Shown: positions 9,223 through 17,600, counted from the first letter of the stretch. The stretch: 64,000 nt of DNA from Adhaeribacter soli (GCF_008727925.1 NZ_VTWT01000003.1:62001-126000); one strand, 5' to 3'. Numbers and translations: made by a program. The notes: generated from the letters alone by a model not told the origin.

Positions 9223-9410
9223 CCCTCAAGCCGGGTGGCTTCGTTTCTATTCCAAAGCCGTGGATTCACCTGCCCTTCCGGGCTGCCTCCTACGTCGGCA
9301 CCGGTTAATCCAAAGTCTTTGGAACAGAAACTGGGATCAGTTTGCCTCCGATTAAACTATATTTTTCTTATCGACTAACGTGGTTTCAGGGGCGCTGCGC
9401 TGGCGATATT
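9223..9410 (-). ncRNA. Copy A of a dispersed structured repeat, possible noncoding RNA of unknown class
   Basis: Read on the minus strand, this copy begins TATCGCCAGCGCAGCGCCCC and ends GAAGCCACCCGGCTTGAGGG. Both ends are shared almost exactly with copies at 45809-46004 and 53498-53697. Between them lies a long stem closed by GTTTCT and AGAAAC. In this copy the stem continues as TTCCAAAG paired with CTTTGGAA. Its head holds a GCCC-GGAA-GGGC hairpin. The other copies pair the same positions with different bases, which is evidence for RNA structure. No open frame is conserved. Rfam class is unknown to me; promoter not identified. Confidence 0.55.
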
Positions 9411-9666
9411 GGGAAATCCGATAACGTGAAATCATGATAATCCTTTAATCCTTAAAATCGTGTTCAGACATAAACGTGAATCGATAATGTGAAAAGGCAC
9501 CCACAAGGGATGCCCCTACATTTTAATCCTGATTTTTAATTCTGAAAATTTTATAATTCTGAAAATTCAGATTCAAACGATTGAAAATCATGCACTTCTA
9601 AAAAATCCAGAAAATCTTGTTCAGACAAAAACGCTACCTTTACCACGTGAAAAACCATCCTCTTAC
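9411..9666. repeat. Intergenic tract of AATCC/GTTCAGACA repeats
   Basis: The tract contains AATCGTGTTCAGACA at about 9460 and AATCTTGTTCAGACA at about 9611, spaced by runs such as AATCCTTTAATCC and TAATTCTGAAAAT. A small hairpin GGCACCC-ACAA-GGGATGCC sits near 9497. This is the same repeat family as at 2300-2355, 33000-33042, 53268-53345 and 57500-57640. No gene is visible. Confidence 0.65.
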
Positions 9667-9698
9667 AAAAAAAAAGCACCGAACCAAAGACCGGTGCT
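9667..9698 (-). terminator. Rho-independent terminator of glyS
   Basis: On the minus strand, AGCACCG (9698-9692) pairs with CGGTGCT (9681-9675) across a ten-base loop and is followed by nine T. It lies about 50 bases after the glyS stop. A second hairpin, CCTCCCC/GGGGAGG at 9713-9733, lies between it and the gene and belongs to a GGGGAGG repeat family. Confidence 0.8.
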
Positions 9699-9745
9699 AC
9701 TGAAAAAGAAGTCCTCCCCTGAATTAGGGGAGGATTTAGGTGGGG

Positions 9746-11245
9746 TTACAGCTGCTCGAAAATCCGCTTCATGCTCACGGCATCGCCGATGTACTGGCGA
9801 AGCTCGGAAATGTTCATGCGTTTTTGTTCGCGAGAGTCGCGTTCACGGACGGTTACGGTGTTGTCTTCCATGGTCTGGTAATCTACGGCAATACAGAACG
9901 GCGTTCCGATCAGGTCCTGGCGGGTGTAGCGTTTACCGATGGCGTCGCGTTCTTCGTAGATCATGTTGAAATCGTATTTCAGGTCGTCGAAAATTTCCAT
10001 GGCTTTTTCCGGCAGACCGTCTTTGCGGACGAGCGGGAAAATGGCGGCTTTTACCGGGGCAATGGCTGGGTGGAATTTCAGGAAAGTACGGGTTTTGGTT
10101 TGCTCGTTTTCCGTAATTTCTTCTTCCTGGTAAGCATTGCAGAGCGTCATCAGGAACAGACGGTCGGCGCCTACGGAGGTTTCTACTACGTAAGGAATGT
10201 AGTTGCCGTACGGTTTGCCTTCTTCGTTCAGGTCGTTGTCGAAGTACTGCATTTTTTTGCGGCTCAGTTCCTGATGTTGTTTCAGGTCGAAATCAGTACG
10301 GGAGTGGATGCCTTCTACTTCTTTGAAACCAAACGGGAATTCGAACTCGATATCTACGGCGGCGTTGGCGTAATGGGCAAGTTTTTCGTGGTCGTGGAAA
10401 CGGAGTTTTTCAGAAGGAACGCCTACCACTTCGTGCCATTTCTTGCGGCTTTCGCGCCATTTGTTGTACCATTCCATTTCGGTGCCAGGGCGCACGAAGA
10501 ACTGCATTTCCATTTGTTCGAATTCGCGCATCCGGAAAATGAACTGGCGGGCTACAATTTCGTTCCGGAAGGCTTTACCAATTTGCGCAATACCGAACGG
10601 AATTTTCATGCGACCCGTTTTCTGCACGTTCAGGAAGTTCACAAAAATGCCCTGCGCGGTTTCCGGACGTAAGTAAATCGTAGTGCTGTCTTCGGCTACG
10701 GAACCAACCTGGGTAGAGAACATTAGATTGAACTGACGTACTTCTGTCCAGTTGCTGGTGCCCGAGATCGGGCATTTAATACCTTCGGCAATAATTAACT
10801 CCTGTACGCCGGTCAGGTCTTCCTTTTCCAGCAGGTGGCCCATGAGTTTTAATAACGCGTCGGCTTTTTCTTTGTCGCCGGCTTTTTCGTATTCCGCAGC
10901 TTTGTCTTCAATCAAAACGTCGGCGCGGTAGCGTTTTTTCGAATCTTTGTTGTCGATCATCGGATCGTTGAAAGAATCGATGTGGCCGGAAGCTTTCCAA
11001 GTATCGGGCTGCATGAAAATGGCCGAATCAATGCCCACAATATTCTGATGCAGCTGGGTCATGGATTTCCACCAAACCTGCTTCAGGTTATTCTTTAATT
11101 CCACGCCCATCTGGCCGTAGTCGTAAACCGCCTGCAGGCCGTCGTAGATTTCGGAGCTCGGAAACACAAAACCGTATTCCTTGGCGTGCGAAATAATATC
11201 TTTTAACTGGGTATTTTCGAGGGTATTTTTTTCTTCTTTTGCCAT
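9746..11245 (-). CDS. glyS: Glycyl-tRNA synthetase, dimeric single-chain type
   Basis: Charges tRNA-Gly in the cytoplasm. It is the single-chain class II form related to archaeal and eukaryotic GlyRS, not the alpha2beta2 GlyQ/GlyS form. The protein of 499 residues contains the class II motif 2 region (FRNEIVARQFIFRMREFEQM), a motif 3 region (VGADRLFLMTL) and a C-terminal anticodon-binding domain (LVRKDGLPEKA onward). An in-frame ATG exists 15 codons further upstream, but it overlaps the promoter-like TTTG/TATATTTG pair at 11251-11284, so the ATG at 11243-11245 is preferred. That leaves about five bases between the -7 element and the start codon. Confidence 0.96.
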   Translation of the reverse strand: MAKEEKNTLENTQLKDIISHAKEYGFVFPSSEIYDGLQAVYDYGQMGVELKNNLKQVWWKSMTQLHQNIVGIDSAIFMQPDTWKASGHIDSFNDPMIDNKDSKKRYRADVLIEDKAAEYEKAGDKEKADALLKLMGHLLEKEDLTGVQELIIAEGIKCPISGTSNWTEVRQFNLMFSTQVGSVAEDSTTIYLRPETAQGIFVNFLNVQKTGRMKIPFGIAQIGKAFRNEIVARQFIFRMREFEQMEMQFFVRPGTEMEWYNKWRESRKKWHEVVGVPSEKLRFHDHEKLAHYANAAVDIEFEFPFGFKEVEGIHSRTDFDLKQHQELSRKKMQYFDNDLNEEGKPYGNYIPYVVETSVGADRLFLMTLCNAYQEEEITENEQTKTRTFLKFHPAIAPVKAAIFPLVRKDGLPEKAMEIFDDLKYDFNMIYEERDAIGKRYTRQDLIGTPFCIAVDYQTMEDNTVTVRERDSREQKRMNISELRQYIGDAVSMKRIFEQL

Positions 11246-11250
11246 GGGTG

Positions 11251-11284
11251 CAAATATAGCTATAGCTTTGAAATTTCGGGCAAA
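11251..11284 (-). promoter_or_regulatory. Bacteroidota-type promoter of glyS
   Basis: On the minus strand TTTG (11284-11281) is followed after 22 bases by TATATTTG (11258-11251), matching the -33 TTTG and -7 TAnnTTTG elements. The glyS ATG starts five bases later, so the transcript would have almost no leader. Confidence 0.65.
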
Positions 11285-11531
11285 GGGCATTTTTAGTTTT
11301 ACCCGGTTTTTAGTAGCGTTTTGGGTTTTCAGCTTATCGGAAGGCTTATGATTTTACAGCATTAAAGGTCTTAATCGAAGGTGGGTATCTCCAAGTTTCT
11401 TTGGGTTCGTGCTGTGGAAAAACTTCTGCTACTTTTTAACAAAATACCTTTAGAGAAAGTACAGGAGCATTTTTTATATGCTTTCTACGTCAGTCAGGCT
11501 TCCTTTTTCAACAGTTAAACGAATTCAGATT

Positions 11532-12749
11532 TCAGGAAAATAAATGCCACAAAAAGCCCGCCAACCCGGAACCGAGAATTACCAGTACTACCGTTCCTTT
11601 GCCTTTAACTGTGTATAGCAAAAGCCAGGAACCGGCAAAAATCAGGACAGCCTGCCAACTGGTGATCGTGGTACGGAAAAGCTCCAGGGCTGTTACGGCT
11701 ATCAGGCCTACCACGCCGGCAGTCATGCCGTCCAGGAAATGGTGGGTGCCTTTATTCTGAATAATGCGCTCCAGATAATTATGCCCGATCAGGGTAAAAG
11801 AAAAGGCCGGCAGGAAAACCCCGATCGTCATTAAGATGGCGCCGAGCCAGCCTCCGGCCAGAAAGCCCACAAACGTGGAAAAAATAATGAGCGGCGCCGG
11901 CAAAATACCGGAAAGCGCAATGCCGTCCAGAAACTGTTCGTTCGAAAGCCAGCCGTTTCGTTCTACTGCATCTTCCTGCACAAACGGAATGGCCGTGTAC
12001 GCGCCGCCAAAAGTGAGCAGTCCGGCTTTCAGGCCGCTGCCTAATAATTTAGCAGCTTCGGTTTTAACCGGACGGCTGATTTGCCGGTTTGCAGGAACGT
12101 TATCCGCTTTCTTCAGACTCCGGTTAGTTTGCGAAAAGGTATAGATCGAAAATGCTATTAAAATGGCTCCCAAAAGTATGGCTAAAATTCGCTTCCCTTT
12201 CGCGGCCAAAACATACAGCAGGCTGGCCACCGGCAGCACCAGGTAAAAAGGGGCCTTTAACAAACTGGCAAAAGCCGATAGTATTGCTATTGCTAATAGC
12301 GCTTTGTTAGAGAGCGCATGTTTCCCGATCCGGTGTACGGCAAAGAAAATGAGCGCAATTACGGCCGCCTGAAATCCTTTAAATACGGCGTTAAAGGTTG
12401 GGTCTGAAATTCCGAACTGCAGGTAGATCCAGGAAAAAAGGAGCATGAGCAGGAAACCGGGAAGCATAAAGCCCAGGCCGGCCAGAAAACCTCCCCACCT
12501 GCCGCCGGCCACCATGCCAAAAAATACGCAAAGTTCGTGCGCTTCCGGTCCGGGCAAGGCCTGGTAAATGGCCAACGTACGGTTAAAGTGTTCGCCGGTA
12601 ACCCATTTTTCCTGTTCTACCAGTTCTTCTCTTATCATGGCAATTTGCGCTACCGGTCCGCCCCAGGCTAAAAAACCAAATTTTAAAAAGCGTAGAAAGA
12701 TCTTTAAGTAACTTTGCTTCAAATTGTTACTTTCCGGGTTATTTACCAT
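11532..12749 (-). CDS. chrA: Chromate transporter family protein (ChrA, two-domain)
   Basis: An integral inner-membrane protein of the CHR family, whose characterised members export chromate; some may carry other anions. The 405 residues hold two tandem chromate-transport domains. The first has FGFLAWGGPVAQIAMI at about 28-43 and the conserved LPGPEAHELCVFFG near 66-79. The second, after about residue 235, has LTFGGAYTAIPFVQEDAV and GILPAPLIIFSTFVG. The length fits the two-domain class. It is transcribed divergently from the phosphate transporter gene, sharing a 143-base upstream region. No regulator (ChrB) is visible. Confidence 0.93.
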   Translation of the reverse strand: MVNNPESNNLKQSYLKIFLRFLKFGFLAWGGPVAQIAMIREELVEQEKWVTGEHFNRTLAIYQALPGPEAHELCVFFGMVAGGRWGGFLAGLGFMLPGFLLMLLFSWIYLQFGISDPTFNAVFKGFQAAVIALIFFAVHRIGKHALSNKALLAIAILSAFASLLKAPFYLVLPVASLLYVLAAKGKRILAILLGAILIAFSIYTFSQTNRSLKKADNVPANRQISRPVKTEAAKLLGSGLKAGLLTFGGAYTAIPFVQEDAVERNGWLSNEQFLDGIALSGILPAPLIIFSTFVGFLAGGWLGAILMTIGVFLPAFSFTLIGHNYLERIIQNKGTHHFLDGMTAGVVGLIAVTALELFRTTITSWQAVLIFAGSWLLLYTVKGKGTVVLVILGSGLAGFLWHLFS

Positions 12750-12852
12750 AAACTAATTTTATAAAATACGTTTATAAACGCAATTCCGGATTTCCGTTTA
12801 CTTTGCACTACTTTCTTAACAATTCCTTAACATTGACACCGGGTAATAGGCT

Positions 12853-12860
12853 TAATTTTG
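12853..12860 (+). promoter_or_regulatory. Probable -7 element (TAATTTTG) of the phosphate transporter gene
   Basis: TAATTTTG followed by C matches the TAnnTTTG consensus and ends 32 bases before the ATG at 12893. ATTG at 12832-12835, 17 bases upstream, is a weak -33 candidate. Confidence 0.55.
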
Positions 12861-12892
12861 CACGATTTTTTTAATTTTTACTAAAAACTTTT

Positions 12893-14296
12893 ATGTTTGG
12901 ACTAGATCCACAACTGTTATTTCTGCTCATTCTGTGCTTGCTCGCCGCCTGTGCATTTGAGTTCGTGAACGGCTTTCACGATACCGCGAACGCCGTGGCC
13001 ACGGTAATTTACACCAACACGCTCCGGCCCTGGATTGCCGTAATATGGTCGGCATTCTGGAATTTCATCGGCGTTTTTGCCGGCGGTATCGGGGTGGCTA
13101 TGGGTATTGTTTACCTCTTACCTATCGAGGCTCTCATTGACCAGGACGTCTACCACGGCATTGCCATGATCGGGGCTTTGCTTTTAAGCGCCATTATCTG
13201 GAACCTGGGAACCTGGTATTATGGTTTGCCTTCTTCCAGCTCGCATACGCTTATCGGCGCCATTCTGGGCGTTGGCATCGCTTTTTCGGCCTTGCCCGAA
13301 ACCGGTGGCGCGGCCGTGAACTGGGGCGAAGCCGGCAAAACCGGAATGTCGCTGATCGTTTCGCCTTTACTGGGTTTCACGCTTACCGTAATGCTTATGT
13401 TTATTCTGAAGCGTTTCGTGAAAAGCAAAACGATCTTTAAAGAGCCGCACAAACGCAAACCACCTCCCCTCTGGATCCGCTTAATTCTGATCTTTACCTG
13501 TACGGCGGTTAGCTTTTTCCACGGTTCGAACGATGGTCAGAAAGGCGTTGGTTTAATAATGCTGATCCTGATCGGAATTGTGCCGGTTTATTTTGCTTTA
13601 GACCATACCAAAGATCCTTTCGAAATTCAAAACTCACTGGCCCGCACCGAGCAGGTTATGAACCGCATAGATGTTTCCGTATTATCTAAAACCGATACTG
13701 AAACCGTAAGCCGGATCAAAGCTGAAGCGGCTGATATGCGCCGGATCTTCCAGAGCGCGGAAACGCTGCACCAGTTGGAAGACAAAAGCAAATTCCAGCT
13801 CCGGAAAGATATTCTGTTGCTTAATAAAGATACCGAAGCTTTGTTGAAAAGCCCGGATGTTTCGTTGAGCCAGAACGACCGCGACGAAATTCATTCCAGC
13901 ATTGCCACGATGCGTAGCTATACCGATTATGCCCCGGACTGGGTAGTCATGATCGTAGCGCTTTCGCTGGGCGTTGGTACCATGATCGGGTGGAAAAGAA
14001 TTGTAAAAACCATTGGTGAAAAGATCGGTAAAGAGCATTTAACGTACGCGCAAGGTGCTTCTGCCGAATTAATGGCTGCCGGTGTAATCGGTTTCTCCAC
14101 ATTCGTTTTCAAGCTTCCGGTAAGTACTACCCACATTTTATCGTCGGGTATTGCAGGTTCTATGGTAGCTAACCGCGGCATTAAAAACCTGAATGCCGGA
14201 ACGATCCGAAACATTGCGCTGGCTTGGGTGCTTACCCTGCCGGTTTCCATGTTTCTATCCGGTTCACTGTTCCTGCTTTTCCGCTGGATGCTCTAA
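12893..14296 (+). CDS. Inorganic phosphate transporter, PiT family
   Basis: Imports inorganic phosphate, probably as a metal complex with protons or sodium, across the inner membrane. The 467-residue protein has the two inverted halves of the family. The N-terminal half contains GFHDTANAVATVIYTNTLRP near 27-46 and SSSHTLIGA; FFHGSNDGQKGVGL near 205-218 follows. The C-terminal half has STTHILSSGIAGSM near 408-421. Between the halves, at about 240-340, is a hydrophilic insert with charged helices, typical of the longer Bacteroidota members. The gene has its own promoter and terminator. A decayed copy of its 3' end lies at 14861-14926. Confidence 0.95.
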   Translation: MFGLDPQLLFLLILCLLAACAFEFVNGFHDTANAVATVIYTNTLRPWIAVIWSAFWNFIGVFAGGIGVAMGIVYLLPIEALIDQDVYHGIAMIGALLLSAIIWNLGTWYYGLPSSSSHTLIGAILGVGIAFSALPETGGAAVNWGEAGKTGMSLIVSPLLGFTLTVMLMFILKRFVKSKTIFKEPHKRKPPPLWIRLILIFTCTAVSFFHGSNDGQKGVGLIMLILIGIVPVYFALDHTKDPFEIQNSLARTEQVMNRIDVSVLSKTDTETVSRIKAEAADMRRIFQSAETLHQLEDKSKFQLRKDILLLNKDTEALLKSPDVSLSQNDRDEIHSSIATMRSYTDYAPDWVVMIVALSLGVGTMIGWKRIVKTIGEKIGKEHLTYAQGASAELMAAGVIGFSTFVFKLPVSTTHILSSGIAGSMVANRGIKNLNAGTIRNIALAWVLTLPVSMFLSGSLFLLFRWML

Positions 14297-14317
14297 ACCT
14301 TTAAATAAGCTGACTCA

Positions 14318-14351
14318 CAAAAAAAGCCCCGTATTGCTACGGGGCTTTTTT
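14318..14351 (+). terminator. Terminator of the phosphate transporter gene
   Basis: AGCCCCGTA (14325-14333), loop TTGC, TACGGGGCT (14338-14346), then a T-run; an A-run precedes it, so it could work in both directions. A near-identical terminator recurs at 14936-14968. Confidence 0.9.
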
Positions 14352-14444
14352 ATTGGGTTTTTAATTGTATTTAGGTTCTTTTTTTAAAATTCCGCTTTCA
14401 TTTAAAGGTTTAAATCCTGATTTTACAGTAGTTTCCGCCCCTTC

Positions 14445-14548
14445 CCGGTCATCTCGACGCCAGGAGAGATCCCATCAAGTTGGTAGTACCTTTTATTCTG
14501 GCTTTACTACCTCATTCCGGTCATCTCTCTTGGCGTCGAGATGACCGG
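14445..14548. repeat. Imperfect palindrome, GTCATCTCGACG family
   Basis: The left end CCGGTCATCTCGACGCCAGG and the right end CTTGGCGTCGAGATGACCGG are inverted copies. The middle carries ATCAAGTTGGTAGTACC and a short second GTCATCTCTC. The related, better-paired element is at 33161-33260. No coding capacity. Confidence 0.85.
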
Positions 14549-14689
14549 ATTATTGTTTCGTACTAAGTTAGCCTCCAAAGGATGGACTTTTTTCCATAGC
14601 CGTACCTAAACCGTAGTTTCAGAATAGTTATGAGTCAGGTTTAGGTACAATGCCGGCAACTTAAGCATTTCTATTAATTAGTATCGCTG

Positions 14690-14803
14690 TTTCGGACATC
14701 TATGTCCGAAACGAAATCTGATGCTGACATCCTTGCCCGCGTGTATGGATACGGGGACAAGGATGTCCCCGGCAGTTTACTTTCAGACATAGATGTCTGA
14801 AAG
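14690..14803. repeat. Cluster of three consecutive hairpins sharing a GACAT..ATGTC core
   Basis: Hairpin 1 is TTTCGGACAT/ATGTCCGAAA at 14690-14711. Hairpin 2 is GACATCCTTG/CAAGGATGTC at 14726-14767, with CCCG/CGGG inside. Hairpin 3 is CTTTCAGACAT/ATGTCTGAAAG at 14780-14803. They follow one another with short spacers in the noncoding stretch between the two look-alike terminators. It looks like a REP-type cluster; no RAYT transposase gene is in the window. Confidence 0.75.
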
Positions 14804-14860
14804 AGCAATAATTCCTTAAGTTGACGGTATTGGGTTTAGGTGTCCCCTTGCGGTAGAAAT

Positions 14861-14926
14861 TGCCCGTTCCTTTTCGGTGCGCTGTTCCTACTGTTCTGCG
14901 GGATGATCTATTCATACTCCAAATAA
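14861..14926 (+). pseudogene. Decayed 3' end of a second PiT phosphate transporter gene
   Basis: In one frame this reads CPFLFGALFLLFCGMIYSYSK and then TAA. It resembles the last residues of the intact transporter upstream (SMFLSGSLFLLFRWML, then stop). The resemblance continues past the stop: AAATAAACTGACTCACAAAA and a GCCCCGTA-loop-TACGGGGC terminator match the 3' flank of the intact gene. No further transporter sequence is visible upstream of 14861, where repeats take over. It is best read as the remnant of a tandem duplication whose body was lost. Confidence 0.65.
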
Positions 14927-14935
14927 ACTGACTCA

Positions 14936-14968
14936 CAAAAAAGCCCCGTACTGCTACGGGGCTTTTTA
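14936..14968 (+). terminator. Second copy of the phosphate-transporter terminator
   Basis: AGCCCCGTA (14942-14950), loop CTGC, TACGGGGCT (14955-14963), then T. It differs from 14325-14346 in the loop. It now lies between the decayed fragment and the converging gene at 15010, and with flanking A and T runs it may terminate both strands. Confidence 0.85.
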
Positions 14969-15009
14969 TTGGTTTTTAGTACTGTTTTGGCAGCGTTTTT
15001 ACCATTTCA

Positions 15010-15465
15010 TTAAGAAGGCCATTTAACTTCCAGGTCGTCGTTAATGAATACGCCGAAATTAATGCTCACCAGCGCGTTTTTATCGAAGTACATGTCGATC
15101 ATCTCCTTCTCGTAAGAAACGCGCGTCTCGCCCGTCTCAAGCGTCTCCCGCTCCGGATTTACGATGCCCTTGCTCTTCATCATCTCCTCGATCTCTTTCT
15201 GGGTCATGCCGAAGATCTTCTGGCCGAAGAGTTTTACTTCCGGATCGGCGGTTTCAATGCAGCTCAGGCGGTAATCATCTTCGTGGTCGAAATAAAAGGA
15301 ATAACCTTCTTCCCAGTAATTCCAGACCTTATGCTCAAATTCGTCTTCTTCGTCCGATTCTTCTATTTCTTCCGGTTCGCCCAAGGCCGCTTCTACGTCT
15401 TCCATGGTTAAACCGAACTTTATCTGTCCGATTCCTTCCCCTAATTTAATTTCGTTGTCCTGCAT
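15010..15465 (-). CDS. Acidic conserved hypothetical protein
   Basis: A soluble, very acidic protein of 151 residues with no signal peptide. It begins MQDNEIKLGEGIGQIKFGLT, followed by MEDVEAALGEPEEIEESDEE; the GLTMEDVEAALGEP string resembles the SmpA/OmlA-like pattern in which a short helix precedes a gly-glu-pro turn, seen in small beta-alpha domains that measure assembly or binding. Function is unknown. The frame extends 17 codons further upstream (start codon near 15516), but the ATG at 15463-15465 begins the well-composed part and is preferred. It stands alone, converging with the phosphate transporter region. Confidence 0.75.
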   Translation of the reverse strand: MQDNEIKLGEGIGQIKFGLTMEDVEAALGEPEEIEESDEEDEFEHKVWNYWEEGYSFYFDHEDDYRLSCIETADPEVKLFGQKIFGMTQKEIEEMMKSKGIVNPERETLETGETRVSYEKEMIDMYFDKNALVSINFGVFINDDLEVKWPS

Positions 15466-15516
15466 AGTGTTTTCGTTAGGTTTTAATCGTGTTTGTCTGA
15501 AAGCAATATTAAGCAA

Positions 15517-15995
15517 TTATCGGCTCTTCTTTTCAGCGTCTTTTTTCTTGTCCTTCCTGAAAGCTGATTTTTTAAATTTTTTTCCGCTTCGCGGTTTTCT
15601 TCACATTTCCACACACCCTAAAAATAAAATTAAAAAAAATTTAAAGTTTAAATATTTTATTCTCTTTGTTAGGCCTGTTCATAAGTGTATAAGTCGGTTT
15701 TTTTATGCTGAAAGTTTATTTCTTGTGCATTTGTTCAGGTTTCATACACAGTTTTCCCCGACGCTGTTGATTTTTCTTTTTTGAATTTCAATTCTTTAGG
15801 TCGGTTTTCCACTTTTCTTTATAACTCGTGCTTTTTCTTCTGCACTTCGTGGATAAGCTAAATTCCGTTGTTGGTTTTGAACCGGTTCCCACAATTGGCG
15901 GTGCGTTTTTCGTGTCCGGAGCTGAAATTTCAAAAGCTGCCAAAACTTTTGAACGGGAATTCAGAATTTTCCCCCAGTTTTCCACCGTTCAAATG
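15517..15995. other. AT-rich gap without recognised gene
   Basis: This stretch holds long T and A runs (about 15560-15670) and several TTTTCCAC strings. Short frames exist on both strands but have phenylalanine-rich, low-quality composition and no family likeness, so none is called. It lies between the 3' end of the Ig-like lipoprotein gene and the 5' end of the acidic protein gene, so a promoter for the latter is expected here, but I cannot point to one. Confidence 0.5.
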
Positions 15996-17600
15996 TTAAA
16001 AAACCAGCATCAAGTCTGAAATTTCCCAATTCGAACGCACGCTTATCGTTTTTGGATATAAATAGATCTTTTCGGGCATAGTTTTCAACTTTTTATCCCC
16101 GGTTTGCCATTTTCCGTCGTTATTTTCGTCAATTTTTACCCGGAGCTGGTAATTTCCGGGATGCTGGTTTTCCATCCGGAAGGTTTTAGGATTGGTTAAC
16201 CTACGGATCACTTTTCCTTTTTCGTTCAGTACTTCGAGCCAGTAACTTTTGTAATTGGTCTTAATGCTTCCTGAGAAACCTCCTGTTGCCGCTTTATTAT
16301 TTATGCCGAAGCTTAGGACCTGGCTCCGAAAATGAGTGCCATTTATGGCCGCAAACTGGGTGGTATCCGGGATCAGTTCTACCGTTTTCTTAGCCTTGGT
16401 TGTATAATACAGCTTCAGGTTGGTATTGTTTTCGGTTAAGGTGTAGTCTTTTGGATAAGCCGGTGTAATACTTCGCACGGTGTCTTCCCGAATTGTGAAA
16501 GGCTGATTACCTGTTATTGTTATAGGTACCGGAAAAATAAGCTCTATTTCGTTACGGGTATTGGTAGGAAGATCGGTGCGGGTACTGGTGAAGGTCAATA
16601 CCTCCGGAATGGCCTTTTTACCCGTCAGGGCGAACTTTACCGTATCTACGCCTGCATTGTTGCTGCTATCGGTAGAAAGGGCCAGCAAACGCTGTGGCAA
16701 CGTTCCGTTTTGCGGATACACCACAATTCGTTTACCGTCTTCGCTTGGCTTCACCAGTAATTTTTCCTCTCTTGGAGCAGCGCCTAAGGTCTGGAATTTC
16801 AGGATGCTTATGCCTTCGTTATACACTAGGGTATTCTGATCGAGGTTATTTTCTACCGATACTACAAACGGCTTCCGGAAATCCATGACGATCGTTTTCA
16901 GGATAACCGAATCGGTTCTTCCTTGTACCTGCAGGGATTGAGCCAGGTAACCGATCTTCTCTTTTTCCTGGTCGTAGAACTCGTTGTTGTTTCTGTCGCC
17001 TAAGGCGAAGATCTGGTAATTGCCGGCTTTGATGTTGCGTAAGGCAAAAGAGCCGTCGGCGCCGGTTTTGGTGAAATAAAACGGTTTGTGGTCTCGGATA
17101 TTATTGGTATCGCTTTCCGGGTATAAACCTACGGTAATGTTGTTTTCGGGAGCGGAGGTTATGTAGTCTATTACTTTTCCGGCCACATACGCGGTATCGA
17201 TGAAATTGCCGGTACTAAAAGATATCCGCACATTTTCCGCTGTGTTGCCTTCGGTAATGTCGCCTATCCCCTGCCGGAAGTCAAGTAGGTAGGTGGTATT
17301 TTCCTCCAGATCTTTGTCGAAGATCAGGTTGATGGTTTTGCGGTCGTTCCGTACGGTGTAAGTATTGCCGGTATTTGGCGAAATAATAAGCTCCTTATTC
17401 AGGTCTTTAGGTTGAACATCTTCGTTGAAAATTAGTGAAATGGTTTTGCCTTTGAAATTGGTGCTGCCATTGGCCGGACTGGTTTCTTTCAGTACGGGTT
17501 TGGTTTCGTCCCGGGGGCCTCCTTCCGGCGCGTTTACGGCGGCACAGCCGCTTATGGTAAGGATAGAAGCTACGGCAAAAAATCTATTTAGAACGGACAT
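15996..17600 (-). CDS. Ig-like-domain lipoprotein (conserved Bacteroidota surface/periplasmic protein)
   Basis: A 534-residue lipoprotein: hydrophobic signal, then the lipobox with Cys19 (ILTISGCAA). The next part, starting PEGGPRDETKPVL, is a Big_5/SbsA-type Ig-like fold used as a structural module in cell-surface proteins (about residues 25-130). A carboxypeptidase-regulatory-like beta sandwich follows (about 145-215; GSFALRNIKAGNYQIFALGD), and further beta-rich domains fill the rest. This arrangement is widespread in Bacteroidota, but no precise role is known. It is the last gene of the mnmG operon, and its ATG at 17598-17600 overlaps the previous gene by 17 bases. Confidence 0.85.
   Translation of the reverse strand: MSVLNRFFAVASILTISGCAAVNAPEGGPRDETKPVLKETSPANGSTNFKGKTISLIFNEDVQPKDLNKELIISPNTGNTYTVRNDRKTINLIFDKDLEENTTYLLDFRQGIGDITEGNTAENVRISFSTGNFIDTAYVAGKVIDYITSAPENNITVGLYPESDTNNIRDHKPFYFTKTGADGSFALRNIKAGNYQIFALGDRNNNEFYDQEKEKIGYLAQSLQVQGRTDSVILKTIVMDFRKPFVVSVENNLDQNTLVYNEGISILKFQTLGAAPREEKLLVKPSEDGKRIVVYPQNGTLPQRLLALSTDSSNNAGVDTVKFALTGKKAIPEVLTFTSTRTDLPTNTRNEIELIFPVPITITGNQPFTIREDTVRSITPAYPKDYTLTENNTNLKLYYTTKAKKTVELIPDTTQFAAINGTHFRSQVLSFGINNKAATGGFSGSIKTNYKSYWLEVLNEKGKVIRRLTNPKTFRMENQHPGNYQLRVKIDENNDGKWQTGDKKLKTMPEKIYLYPKTISVRSNWEISDLMLVF

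Noticed and set aside
9640-9655. A half parS (ACCACGTGAAAAAC) near 9642 and another half near 40843
   Set aside because: Only one half-site matches at each; a functional parS needs the full 16-bp palindrome.
9740-10672. A 310-residue plus-strand frame opposite glyS
   Set aside because: It is rich in Phe and His in the pattern of an antisense frame and overlaps glyS fully; not a gene.
15404-15784. A 126-residue frame on the plus strand rich in Phe and Ser
   Set aside because: It overlaps the start of the acidic protein gene on the other strand, has poor composition and no family likeness.
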